Positions 1-10,796 of a DNA stretch of 64,000 bases are shown here, piece after piece (position 1 is the stretch's first letter; every line of letters begins with the position of its first letter). Source of the stretch: Nothophaeocryptopus gaeumannii (lineage: Eukaryota; Ascomycota; Dothideomycetes; Mycosphaerellales; Mycosphaerellaceae); the NCBI GenBank assembly GCA_031771865.1, contig JASISA010000023.1:682001-746000 (forward strand). The letters run 5' to 3'. The notes below the pieces were generated by a model. That model searched no databases, was not told where the DNA came from, and was given only the letters and a program-made list of their open reading frames with translations. Made by a program: the position numbers and the translations under genes.

Positions 1-1326
1 CAGGGTGCCGCCTCCAAGCAAGGACGTCGGCCCGGCGCTCATGGTGGAGAGCCTCGTCCAGGACGCGCCCTTGGAAATACAGGATGAAGACGTCTTCGCG
101 GATGTCATTCAGGCCCTGATGTTCGGCAGCAAGTCCGTCGTCATGGCTATCAAAGCCGAAGTCGATGTCGGCGTGGAAACGGCGTTGGGAGAATTTGCGA
201 TTCGAAGGATACCCGCAGACGGGCAGGTGCCCATTAAGCGTAGGTCATAACACCTCGCGTTTGCCCTGTTGCTCTTAGCATGCATTGCGATGCCACTGCC
301 GCGAACTTCTTCTGAGCACTGCATGACCTGATCACGATTGTACGTAGCATGAATAGATAGGCTAAGAATCACCTTATAGCCATTTCACGACCACATCCAC
401 CTTCGAGCCCTCACGATCCCGACCCACCACAGAACGGGAGTGAAGGCCTTGTCGGCGGTCTACATCCCAAGATCATCGACCTAAACATCGTCAACACGAC
501 CGAAACGTCCCTCGAGATCGCCGCTCGTATCAACATCACCAATCCTACGAAATACACCGCTTCCATCCCACTTATCGATATCCATATCATCAAGAACAAC
601 TCTTTGATCGGCCACGCTACCGCTCGAAATCTCTCGATCAAAACCGGTCGTAACCCCGACCTCGTCGTCAAGGCATTTTACGCCCCCTTCGACCTTGGCG
701 GGAACGAAGCCAAAGCTGTTGGGAGAGAACTCCTCTCCCAATATATTTCTGGTTGGAACACAACCATTACACTACAGATGCACGAGGACTCTATCCCTTC
801 GAATCCGAAGTTGGGAAGGGCACTGGCCCATTTTCCCTTTGAGGTTGCTGCTCCACGACTCAGTCCTCCGCCGAAACAACGCGATCCAGATGATGACTGG
901 CCACCCTCCGACCCTGACGACGGAGATGATGACGACGGAGACGGGAAGTTCATCAAGGATAGTACGATGCACCTCCTAACCTCCACGGCGACTTTCGTTC
1001 TCGCTTCGCCTCTGAAGCACTCAACACTCTACATAGAGAATCTCAACGCAACCGCCGTCTACAAACACGAAGATGTTGGAGAAATCATCTACGACGAACC
1101 TTTTGGGGTTCCTCCCGTAGCGGATACGGAAGGTGGGGAGGGGTATGAGACGCCGAGACTTCCTGTGAATTGGAGTTTGGGGAGTGTGGGGTATGGCGCT
1201 GTGAAGAGGGCGTTGGGAGGGACGTTGAGGTTGAGTGCGAGGGCGGAGGTGGGCGTTAGGTTGGGGAGATGGAGGGAGAGGTTGTGGTTTAGAGGGGGTG
1301 GGTTGGGGGTTAGGATCCGATTGTAG
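1..1326 (+). CDS. Tag1-like vacuolar membrane protein, C-terminal part (5' end outside window)
   Basis: The gene enters from the left edge and stops at 1324-1326. I read two exons, about 1-239 and 380-1326, with an intron at 240-379 (GTAGGT to TAG) whose phases agree. The first exon carries a lipid-transfer/LEA-like beta region (VQDAPLEIQDEDVFADVI). The second has the repeated fold typical of this family (ITNPTKYTASIPLIDIHI, then GHATARNLSIKTGR), followed by an acidic low-complexity loop (PDDGDDDDGDG) and a basic tail. Large fungal proteins of this type have an N-terminal membrane segment and tandem Ig-like/DUF3712-like beta domains. The yeast relative Tag1 is a vacuolar membrane protein tied to autophagy termination, and older fungal annotations say 'pre-rRNA processing protein'. 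The family call rests on recognised patterns, and the N-terminus is not visible. Confidence 0.6.
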
Positions 1327-3758
1327 ATGGGCGACGGAGAGGGTAGAGATGGGAGGGAGGCTAGATCGTTATTGAAGTAACAACGATGGCGTTCGAATTA
1401 CCTATGACGGGAGCAAGGAGGACGACGGGATAGACATACAGGACGTCGAGGAAGGGTGCTGTATTGCTAGTTTCGAGCTCTGAAACGGAAGGCAAAAATA
1501 TCTATGCCATTTCTCAAATTCCGATTATTCGAAGTGACTCTGAAATTCGATATTCCTCTCATATCTAGCTTCTTATTGGTAGATCTTCATTTGATCTGAA
1601 GGTCGACAGCATGGGCAGAACCTCACGGCGCCCAGCACAGTATGTAGGAATCGCAAGCTGTTCTCATATATACGCCTGTTGATCGGGGCCGAACCTCACG
1701 ATTACTCTGTTGACGACCTGCTGCGCATGCATAGTTATGCACGCTGAGAATCCTTCGTGCCAAACGAAAGTGTTGTATGCTTGCGACCAATGAAAGCTGC
1801 ACAGCTAGCTTATGATTGGTCGCCCCCGTGGACAGTGGGCGGCCCGCTGCAATAGCGCACAGGTGAGCGGTGCCTCGCTGTCCCATCTCTTCTCACACCT
1901 TCGACTTTGCGCTCCCCGGCTGCTGGGCATCTTGCTCTGAAGATGGAACTCTCTCTGCCCACGGCCAAATCGAGCTGCAACACCATCATCAAGACAAATT
2001 AGGGCCTTGATGCCGTTTTTGACCTTTCCCAATCGCTCATGCATCGAATACGTTGTCGATATCAAGAGGAACCTCCTGGTCAGAAAGATGCTTTTCGCGC
2101 GGAAACAACCAGTGACGCCAAAGCCCATGCCAAAGCCCGCCTTGTTACTCCGGCTGACTTCACCCCTCAACTTCACCTCCATCTCTTCGACCCCTTCGCT
2201 GTCTATGTACATCAACAACACTGTGCTCACTACATCACAGCCATATGATCCTCGTGTATCTTCATCTACGAGCGACCAACTGACACACCAGTTTCCATTG
2301 CTATTCACGCGGCACTCTGCGGAGCGTGGACGCCGCTCAGCGGCCTTGCATCGTATTCTTCTCAACAGGCTCGACCACCGGCACTGCGACCAAACGAGCA
2401 GCACTCTTTCGACGACGACTTTCACCTTGACCGGCAATCTGCGCCTCATTGTCTGCTCGAATGTTGGCACCTCCACGGCCATGGAGCTGCCTCGCGGGCT
2501 CTGCGCCTTGCATCAGCAAAAGATCTCACGGTAGCCGCTTCACACGTAGCCTTGCAGAGCAACGAGCATGAACGCCTGCCTATATACCAGCTCTACACAC
2601 CTTGGTCTCCACCTGCCGGTCCTTCATGCCCGATCCGGCGCCCTCTCTGAATAAACTCGACCAGGGCCACAATCGCTGCGGCGGCTTGCAAAAAGGCGAA
2701 CACTGTCTGCAGAACCTCCAGGAATACTTGTACCGCGCTCATCTGCTGCTCTGTCAGCGGGAATCACCATCACATGAGCGAGCGTGATGCATTGCACGGC
2801 CCGGCCAGCCTCGGAAAAGATGTCTTGGGGAGCTGAACACATGTGCAGGACACCGTCAGGCTCTGCTACCCTCGAGGCAAGTCCTTCGGAGGCTTGCACA
2901 GACCGAGTAGCCGCCATCGTGTACGACACCGTCTCTGCAAGTAGCACAGTACGTCGCCGCGCATGGACGACTACTACCCTCGATGCACGCCCTGTCGGGA
3001 ACGCATCTTCAGTGGCGCCTCTTTCAAGCGCCAACCAACCCATACTGACAGCTCCAGGCTACATCGCGACTAGTAGAAGAAGACTCACTTCGGAAAAGCG
3101 GTAGGTCTATAGCGGTGAGGGAAATCGCCCTGTTGTCTGTTGTTTCCTATATCAGTGTCAGCACAGGTCTTCACCCTTTCCATGTTCGATGAACTTCTGA
3201 TGATATAAGTCACAAAGCACGACTGGAGTTATCAACGAGCGCCCTTCAGTAAGAAGCGCACTGCGAGCGCCGCCGAAGCCGCCTCCCTGTCCGTGCTTCT
3301 CATTGAAGCAAAGCATTGACTTACTACGAAGACCTGGACGATGCACCCTGATGGCAAAGGACGGTCTACGACGGAGGTGCGATCTCCCTCCTGAACACGG
3401 TGGTGTGTTAAGAGCGAGCGAGCGAGCGCCGGCCGTGAAGTGCGCGACGACACTGAAGAGAAGGCTGTATAAGAGCTGTACAATTGCAATATGATCTGGA
3501 AATCTTTTTGCTGCGTCTGAAGACTGTTGTGGGCCGTGTTGTGGGTGCTGCAATTCGCTGTCATTGCCATACTGCTGTCCGGTGAGATGCTCGATTCTCA
3601 GCTTTCCCCGCCGACGAACCGCATCCGCAGCAGCAGACAGCCTCGCGCGATACCAAGCGAACCACGAATCTTTCAAAAACGCGAAATCGCACCCTCGACG
3701 ATTTTTCCATCGTCGCAAATACTGGAAATACTCGCGAAAGTCTCACGTGCTCCATTGC
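1327..3758. other. Gene-poor stretch, no convincing gene
   Basis: Open frames here lack support. The longest are 1805-2482 (-), 2007-2534 (+, 175 codons), 2624-3043 (-) and 3158-3718 (-), and they overlap each other on opposite strands. None shows a recognisable domain, consistent codon bias or splice-linked neighbours. A 49-codon frame at 2593-2742 (-) encodes a hydrophobic helix followed by RGRRIG, but it is too short to trust. A small AGCG tandem lies near 3412-3428. Confidence 0.5.
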
Positions 3759-4972
3759 TCAAACGGCCACGCTCGCAAAAACACACGCTCGCTGCAGCGC
3801 ATGACTTGCAAGGAGATGACGAGCTCCAACTGCAGTTTTAGCTCCACGATCCTCGACAGCAAGCTCTTGAAACGACTTCCTCACGCTTTTCGCTTGTCTG
3901 CTATTTCGGTGATGCAATGCGTAATCTTCAAAATTCTGGCCCTTCCGCCCACCAAACCAGCGTTCCACGTGCGCCATGCTATACTGGCCGTTCCGGATGC
4001 GCGAATTCGTATTTGTGGCCAAAGGAGCTCCGGAGCCCGATAAATTGGAGGCAGGAGAAGGAGGTCGCGAGCTAGTACGCCCACCTGAGCCTTGCCGTAC
4101 TAGTTGAGGAGGATAGCCGGGAGCCGGAGCGTACACCGGAACAGCGGACCTCGTGTCGTTATAGAATGGCTGCAAGGCGGGAGTTTGGTTGAAAGAGCGA
4201 GAGACGGGCTCGATGTCATAGTCTCGGAAGGCTTCGAGGTCTGCTTGAGTAGGAGGGATGCGAGCGCCGGAGCTTGGGCGGCTTGAGGTGCGGCTTGAGG
4301 GACGAGGACGTGAGTTGGAGCGTATGTGGGAGCTGGAACCTGGACGACTTGGCCTGCGAGTTGACTGGGAAGGACGTGAGGTGGAGCGCATACGGCTGCG
4401 ACTCTGGCTGCGGCTGCAATCTGTCGCCCTGGTCAGCACTACGTTCTCATTTGTTAGAAAACCGGCAGAGACTCACCATGCGATGAGGAAGGCTCATCTT
4501 CGCGGTCGTAAATCTGGCCTCGAGATCGAGACTGACTACGAGAGTCTTCTCTAGGAGCATCTCTTCCGCTCTGGCGAGACTGGATACTACGTCTCGATTG
4601 GCTACCAGAGTCCTGTATCAGATGTCAGCTCCTCCCGATATTTACACATTGCGAGGAAACATAGACTCACCCGCTGGACGACTGGAGCTCTTCCTCTCGA
4701 CCTCGATCGTGGCCGTACAGCCGGTGCAACCAAGTCCGGCCGCCCCATCTCCATGGCATAAGCATTCCGCCGCTCCCTCAACTCATCACCCCACGTCGGA
4801 TTTGGCGGAGCGGAGCTGCAGTAGTCGGGAGCCATTCGAGTCGGATTGAAGTAGTCGTCCCGTCTGGTCTGCTGCTGTTGACGATAGGCCGGTCGTAGGG
4901 GTTGCCGTTGAAGTAATGGCGCTCTTGGGTGCTGAGGTGGTGGTACTGGTCTGAAGGGATGTGAGGGGACAT
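3759..4972 (-). CDS. Ser/Arg/Pro-rich low-complexity protein, hypothetical
   Basis: At least three exons join in phase on the minus strand. They are an exon ending at 4671, one at 4612-4477, and one at 4420-3759, with introns 4613-4670 (58 bases) and 4421-4476 (56 bases), both starting GTGAGT. The middle of the protein is rich in SR and RS dipeptides (RSRSRG, SQSRSRGQ, RPSSRTSSRPSS). The end carries a more ordered element, RWFGGRKGQNFEDYALH. The 5' end is uncertain: the frame reading RRDDYFNPTRMAP has no ATG upstream of that Met, so a further small exon is likely. ATG 4972 (MSPHIPSDQ) can be joined to it by a roughly 86-base GT-AG intron. I do not recognise the family. SR-like composition could suggest RNA binding, but no RRM is seen. 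Confidence 0.55.
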
Positions 4973-5558
4973 GGTGGACGACGGAGATCGCGTGCAGATC
5001 GTTGCATGTAGTGACGTGGAGTTTTGCGGGTGGAGATTAGTGTGTTGGGGTTGAGGATGAAGGAGGAGGGGGGCATGTGCGGGACATGGTCTGTGCGTGT
5101 GCTTCGGCGAGTGAATGATTAACATTGTTCACATGCAGCCACCGCAGAAGAAGCATGTCTTCCTTCACCCCGTATGACTTTCACTCAATCACACAACACG
5201 CGGGACCTGCTCTTCACTGACATCTCGAGCTGGGCCCATCTCTTCCCGACGTCCCCCTTAACATCCGCCGTCATACACCCTCCAAGAACCAAGTTGAACT
5301 ATTGTACCATTATCGAGGAATCACACATACATCACGAAAACTGAGAACGACTCAATCCATTTTCACAAAACGACGCGCCTTCGCCCGAGCTTCACGCAGT
5401 GCCGAGTCCAAGATCAAATTGGCAACTCTGGAGGCTGTCGCCGCGGTCACCATCTGCTACATCATACACGCGCTCTGCTACTAAGGCATCGAGCCACAGT
5501 CTTACACGCTTCTCCCAGACTAGGAAACGGCGTTTTCCCTCCTCTCGTCAACTGCGAG
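4973..5558. other. Intergenic or unresolved 5' region of the following gene
   Basis: This may hold the promoter of the Ser/Arg-rich gene (leftward) and the start of the membrane-protein gene that ends at 6029. A short frame at 5302-5484 (+) ends in a hydrophobic run (AVAAVTICYIIHALCY) that could be an early exon. I found no splice pair that joins it in phase to the frame at 5559. Confidence 0.35.
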
Positions 5559-6029
5559 TTCTCTATTGTCGGCGACATCGTCCCCGCTGTCGTTGTGGCC
5601 TCGGCTCCAACCCTGATGCACGCCCTCTACAAGATGTGAGTCCCCTCTCACGATACACTGTACTCTGCCACTACTACCTCACTCTTAGTGGCGGCTGTGA
5701 CATCGAATATGGCCACACTGACCGCCCTCCAAGATTCACTGCGGTGTTCATCGACTCGTGGCTGAGTGCGGGAATGGGCCTTTGCGTTGTGGTCGCTTCT
5801 TCTACTACTTTTCAACCTGTACGGCATACAGAGTGATACGCAGACCATTGTGGCCTGTGCTACTGATCGGAAAGAGCCGCTTGACCTCGTCATGGTCCAC
5901 ACGTTTCTGATTGCCCTCTTTGCTGCTGACTACAAGTACATCTGGATGCGTCATCACCACAAGCTGCCAGCAGTTCGCACGTACATGCGAGGGATGCTTG
6001 GGCTTGGTCCCTTGTCGGAGGATGTCTGA
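5559..6029 (+). CDS. Fungal membrane-protein C-terminal exons, structure unresolved, possibly broken
   Basis: Two coding-like pieces lie close together. Frame 5559-5636 reads FSIVGDIVPAVVVASAPTLM and ends at a perfect GTGAGT donor at 5637. The final frame 5766-6029 reads REWAFALWSLLLLLFNLYGI, then a second hydrophobic stretch (VMVHTFLIALFAADYKYI) and the tail MLGLGPLSEDV. In the frame of the last piece a TGA stands at 5763-5765, directly before the first helix, and the exon after acceptor 5687-5688 is one base out of phase for it. A three-exon model avoids both problems (5689-5742, then intron 5743-5833 to exon 5834-6029), but it discards the first helix. So this is either a gene with an unusual intron or a decaying one. 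Family unknown. Confidence 0.4.
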
Positions 6030-6918
6030 AGGAGGGAGGTTCGTGATGAGAGGAGGTGGAGTGAACGGCAGGTCTGTTAGTAGGTTCACTGAAAGAGCAG
6101 TATCAGTGCCAGCAGCTCTTATGTTGAGAACAGCGAGCGGGTATGAGGGTGCTGGGTCTGAGAGTTTGGTCTGTTCTCTCCCTTCAAGATAGCCCTTTGC
6201 ATTCTATCTACACAGGGTACTTCATAAGTACCTGGCGTTGGAAGCAAAAGTCGATGTGTACAGCCTGACAATTTTCCAGACTTTTATCCGAGCTGCACGC
6301 GCGTAATTCACTTGTTTGTTCCAGGAAAACGGCGTTCGAGAAGGTTCCAGCAACCAGTTACGTGCATTGTTGGGCCGGTGAGTGAAGTTGGCGTAGCCCC
6401 TACATGTACTGTTGCATCCGCAGATGCTGCTCGAGACTCCAGCTGCAGTGTCGATGAGGTGCATATAGAGACAATTCTCCAACGTGAAAGCAGAGGTCGA
6501 GAAAGCGGAAGATCCGCGCCGGGCCGAGGGTCTTGGCACGGCAAGCGAATGTTGGTCTGTGCCCAGAGCGGAGACGCATTCAATGCGGGAGGTGAGCCCC
6601 TCTCCTTTGCTCCTACATCCAAACAACATCCTTTCCATCGAAAGATTACGACTGGGTGCAATCAAAATGTCTCTGACCCGTGAGTTTTTCAAGCACGCTT
6701 TATCATCAATAAAACAAACGGAGACCGAAAAGCGCATCACTCAAATTAGACACTAAACATTACCATTATCTGCCGGATTTTTGAGAATACGATCACCATA
6801 GGTCGCTATGTGCAGATTGCATCCTCCAAATCTTACCAGGAATCCCCACTCGAGGACAGAATCGCCGCGCTGGGCGCAAGAAGCAATCCACCCCAAATCA
6901 GCTCCATCTCACGACATC
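6030..6918. other. Intergenic, nothing convincing
   Basis: Overlapping open frames on both strands (6222-6740 minus, 6312-6683 plus) have no recognisable domain. The stretch separates the 3' ends of two genes. Confidence 0.5.
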
Positions 6919-8781
6919 TCAGGCGATGATCAGCTGCTTCTCCTTCTTCAGACTCTTGACGAAGTCTAGCGAGACATTGAGAGACTCTGCAACATAAGTC
7001 GCTGGTGTCAAGGCCAGCCACTGCGTGAGGCTGATGTCGGCGACTCGGTCAGCCTTGAAGATCTCAATCCAAATCAAGTCCTCGTCCTCAGAGGTGTTCT
7101 CCACGTAATGGCCTGGAATTCCGTCAGCGTTGTTCTTTTACTCGGTATGTTCAATGCCCCCACCTGAATTATCTGGGAACACTGCGGTGTCGCCGGCAGC
7201 GAAGTCGAATGTGCGAGCCGCTTCAGTACCTAGCATGAGAGACGTGAGGTCAGCGTCTGTACCATCTAGACCTCATTGACAGGCCCTTAGCAAGATTATG
7301 CGCACCCATAAAGATCGTGGCGCGAGCTTGGCCTTGGGCGAAGTATATCCACTCTTGGACCTGTGGACCCTTAGCAACAGGACATGAATCAAATTGCGCT
7401 CTCTACGTACCGTCGGGTGCCAGTGCAGCTCGCGAAGCCCACCAGGCTTGATGGTCACCACAGAGGACGCGATTGTGGTAGAAACCGGAAAGTTCCTGGA
7501 GTCGAAGATCTGAATCGTTCCGCCTCCACCAGGTGCCACCTTTGGTGCAACATCCTGTTTTGGCGTCAGCAAGCGCATCCTACTACACCAACGAATGCCT
7601 ACCTTGGACTTGATAACATAGGTGCTGTTACGAGACGCGGCCAAATCGCCGTATGGATGATCGATCTCCTGGCCCTCGGCTGAGTAGTCACCAGGCAAGA
7701 TCTTCGTGCTACCTGTTGGCACATGGTCGAAGAGCGAAGCATTGACACCTGTCGATCACTTAGCGTGGACACCGCCAGAGCACTACCTGCTGCCAACAAG
7801 ACTCACCAAAGTTCTTGGCTAGAATGTTTTTAGGTGTATGCGCAACCCAGTCATCGACATTGAAGGTCACAGCAGTTGCTTCAAAATCGCCATCGTCAAA
7901 TACAAGGAGGAACTACCAGAATCAGCGAAGAATCCTCCAAGCATAAGATGCATGTACCTCGTTCTCGTCATCAAGACCTTGAACGCCGTGCGCAACACCT
8001 TTCGGGAAGTACCAGATGTCGCCTGGCTCGAGGATGTCGTACTGATTTTCGCCTCTCTCATTGACAGCGGAGATCGCAACTCGCCCTGCATAGACGAACG
8101 CCCATTCAGCCTACCGTCTGTTCGTCAGTATGATGGTTTGGGAACGTACTGCAGAGTTATGTGCAAACGTACCACTTTATGCCAGTGAAGCTGGCGGAAT
8201 GCTCCCTTCTTGAGATGCTGTTGCGCACCCGATATGTCTGTACTCGAAGGAAGGTCTTGAATCACTTGCTCACGAACCCAGCCACCCTTGTACAAGTTCG
8301 TCTTGGAGTCCGAAAAGCGCCACTTCAGATTGACGACGACTCCATGATCGGTGGCCTCCTGGCCAAGGCTGCTTGGGTTCTGCACGTCGATGATGTTGTT
8401 CGTTCCGCCTGTTCGGACCATCAGCTTCAGATGACAGTCTCAAAACGACCACATCAACTCACCTAGAAGTGGCGCTCCTTTGCCAGTCTTGGCGTCGATC
8501 GGCTGCCCTTTGGCAAACTCGCCCTCCGCGTAGCCCTTCACGTTGATGTCTGGGCCGTGAGACGTTATGATCTCTTCTTTTGGCGCCCGTCTCGACTCGA
8601 GCACCGGTCGCAGATGCTTGGATGCCAAAGTCGATGGCAGGCCTCGTTTGAAGTTGAAGGCTCCTCTTCTGACCTGGGGTTGTTCCGCTCCGGCGCTATC
8701 GACTCCCGAAAGGAACGGCTTTGCAACGACAGCGCCAGCGAGGAGAGCAAGAGCACTTGTAACGATCGACAGCAGCTTCAT
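6919..8781 (-). CDS. Secreted oxalate decarboxylase-type bicupin
   Basis: Nine exons give 472 codons in phase: 8781-8463, 8408-8173, 8110-7958, 7912-7807, 7748-7603, 7554-7411, 7360-7306, 7229-7164 and 7112-6919. The start (MKLLSIVTSALALLAGAVVA) is a secretion signal. Two cupin domains follow. Domain 1 has HWHKVAEW, placing two His and a Glu as Mn ligands, and FPKGVAHG with the fourth ligand. Domain 2 has HWHPTVQEW and FPDNSGHYVEN, then a Glu in LIWIEIFKADR. The family splits oxalate to formate and CO2 and is often extracellular in fungi. The flexible lid, SEN in the Bacillus enzyme, reads FEATAV here, so the catalytic Glu sits one place early; activity could be altered. Oxalate oxidase or another bicupin role remains possible. 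A TATA-like element lies about 85 bases upstream of the ATG. Confidence 0.9.
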
Positions 8782-8864
8782 GTTGAAGCATACACAAAGT
8801 GGATGGCAAGTGAGTGAGCGAGCTCCTGAGCTTGCTCGGAGACTCAGCATGAGTCCGCAAAGAG

Positions 8865-8872
8865 CTTTTATT
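8865..8872 (-). promoter_or_regulatory. TATA-like element of the bicupin gene
   Basis: On the minus strand the sequence reads AATAAAAG about 85-90 bases upstream of the ATG at 8781. Position and composition fit a core promoter, but this is a weak motif call. Confidence 0.3.
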
Positions 8873-10683
8873 CATGACAGGCTCGTACCCTCGGCGTACA
8901 TTCAACATCCTCAATCACTTTCAGTAATTGCATCGATCTCCCCTGGCCATTGCTCCTGGTTGAAAAGAGCCGTGTCTTGCAAGGGAGCAAGGTCGACTCA
9001 AACAATTGCGGTCTCTGCATATGCTTTGATAGCAATCTCGCTGAATGGCCACAACTGCTGGAATGCGAACCTCAATTCTTCGATGTCGGTGTGTCCTCCG
9101 GCTTAATTTCTCAGGATTTCTTAGTGCATTGTTGTACCCGCCGTACAACGTATGCTCTAGGGCGCATGGTGGCCTGCAAAATAGATGTTTGGCTTCCATG
9201 CGGCGTACAATGAGGATCCTGGGCTGGTAAACTCTCTCGTTGACGTTATCGCTCACCTTCGCTTCCATTGCAGGACCTGAACGGTGTTCAACTTCATCGT
9301 TTGTTACTCCATGAGAATTGTCCAGCTGAGTGACGGTTGCAGTTTGACTGCTCTAGGACAATTTTGTATCGAAATCTTACCTCGACTTCTCGCATTCACC
9401 TGCTCCCAGAGCCGCGACATGATCGTCTAGACACGATCGTCGCCACAAGTGCGTCGAAATAAGGTCCTACGTACGAATTAATCCATGTAGATGGTGCAAT
9501 CCGCACGGACGATACATCCCTATAACCCTGGCTCAGGTCTACCGTTTCGGGCAACTCTGAACCTCAGGCCTCTTGTGGCGTGATGGACTTGTATGCGACC
9601 ATAATCACTGGAGGACAATAACACCCTACTGCATTGCCAGGAGGCGGGATGATTGCCCGGGATCGACTGTAGGATGACCGCTCTGCCCGTGCCATTTGTC
9701 ATGCATGGAACGTCCCAATGACCAGTGGACAGCATATCTGTCGGTGCCGTCTTGTATCACCTAATATCTCCTAGCCTCTCATCTCCGAGCATCAACGAAT
9801 GGACCTGGCAAGACTCCTCGGAGGTAGCGAAGCCAGCGTGGTGGATCAGCTCGACGGACAGCCATCTGCCCAACAGCCTTCGGCACGCCGCGTTCAATCA
9901 ACCAGACCACACACAGAATCAGAAACTGCCTTTGGGCTTCTTCGAGCTCGATTGGCTAGTTCTGTGAGGCTCTTTGCCCTCATAGAGGCGCTTTGACCAT
10001 GCGAGAAAGTGCCCTTTGGCTGCAGAACTGCAAAGTGTCATCTCATGTCGTACAGAACTTAAGATGATGTGCTTAACGAACGCCATCTCAAGAAATCTGC
10101 GTTCCTTGCGGACCTCATCTTAGGGCTCTCGATACAGTCTGTCTACCATGCTGTCCTGCAGATTATGATGTCGCCCAGGATGAGACGATCATCCAAACAA
10201 GGTGCTTCGTGCGGCTTCCCCATAATCAAGCATCGGTGTGTGTTCAGATAGTGGCTGATCCCGCTGCGTAGGCTTTATTCCTTCCCGGGAAGGGTTCGCT
10301 GAGGCTACATTACCCATCTCGGCGCTGCTGCGCTACACATGGTGGGTCTTGTGGCAACCATGTTCCGCGGGAAGCCTCGACTTGGTACCTGCATGGAAGC
10401 CAGAAAGGGTATGCATTCCTGCATCATGGCCAGAAATTATACTTCCTGGGATGCGTACTCATTCATGGTGTATTCGTCCTTTGTAAGTTTTGTGATCATC
10501 TCAGTCTTTCCTATCGAAGTAACAATTCCCGGCAGCAATTCTGATATCGCGCGGCGAAACCCTCAATCGAGAAAGAAATTACCTGTGTTGAAAGGAACAT
10601 TCGCCATCTCTGCAATATATGGCATCACTGAAGATGGTACAATCAAAGTGGTAGGCGAACATCCTGCAGTGCAAAGGCAGAGT

Positions 10684-10693
10684 CCAATATAAG
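10684..10693 (+). promoter_or_regulatory. CCAAT/TATA-like element upstream of the SELENBP-like gene
   Basis: CCAATATAAG combines a CCAAT box and a TATA-like core about 105-113 bases before the ATG at 10797. The spacing suits a fungal core promoter. Motif evidence only. Confidence 0.35.
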
Positions 10694-10796
10694 TACGCCA
10701 ACCCTTGTCAACACATCCTCTCGAAATCTGCGCATTCGGGCTCATTCCTTCTCTCACCTTCCACCCAGCACCGCATGTGGCCAACTCTCGTTCAAG

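Larger units (their letters stand above)
8782..10796. other. Long divergent intergenic region
   Basis: It lies between the start of the bicupin gene (leftward) and the start of the SELENBP-like gene (rightward), so it should hold both promoters. Frames at 8921-9268 (-), 9520-9735 (-) and 10339-10692 (+, 117 codons) show no recognisable domain. Two kilobases is long for a promoter alone, so lost genes or a non-coding transcript could be here, but I see no direct sign. Confidence 0.45.

Noticed and set aside
1805..2534. Long frames on both strands (225 and 175 codons)
   Set aside because: They overlap each other head-on, show no recognisable family, and neither has splice-linked neighbours; at most one could be real and I cannot choose.
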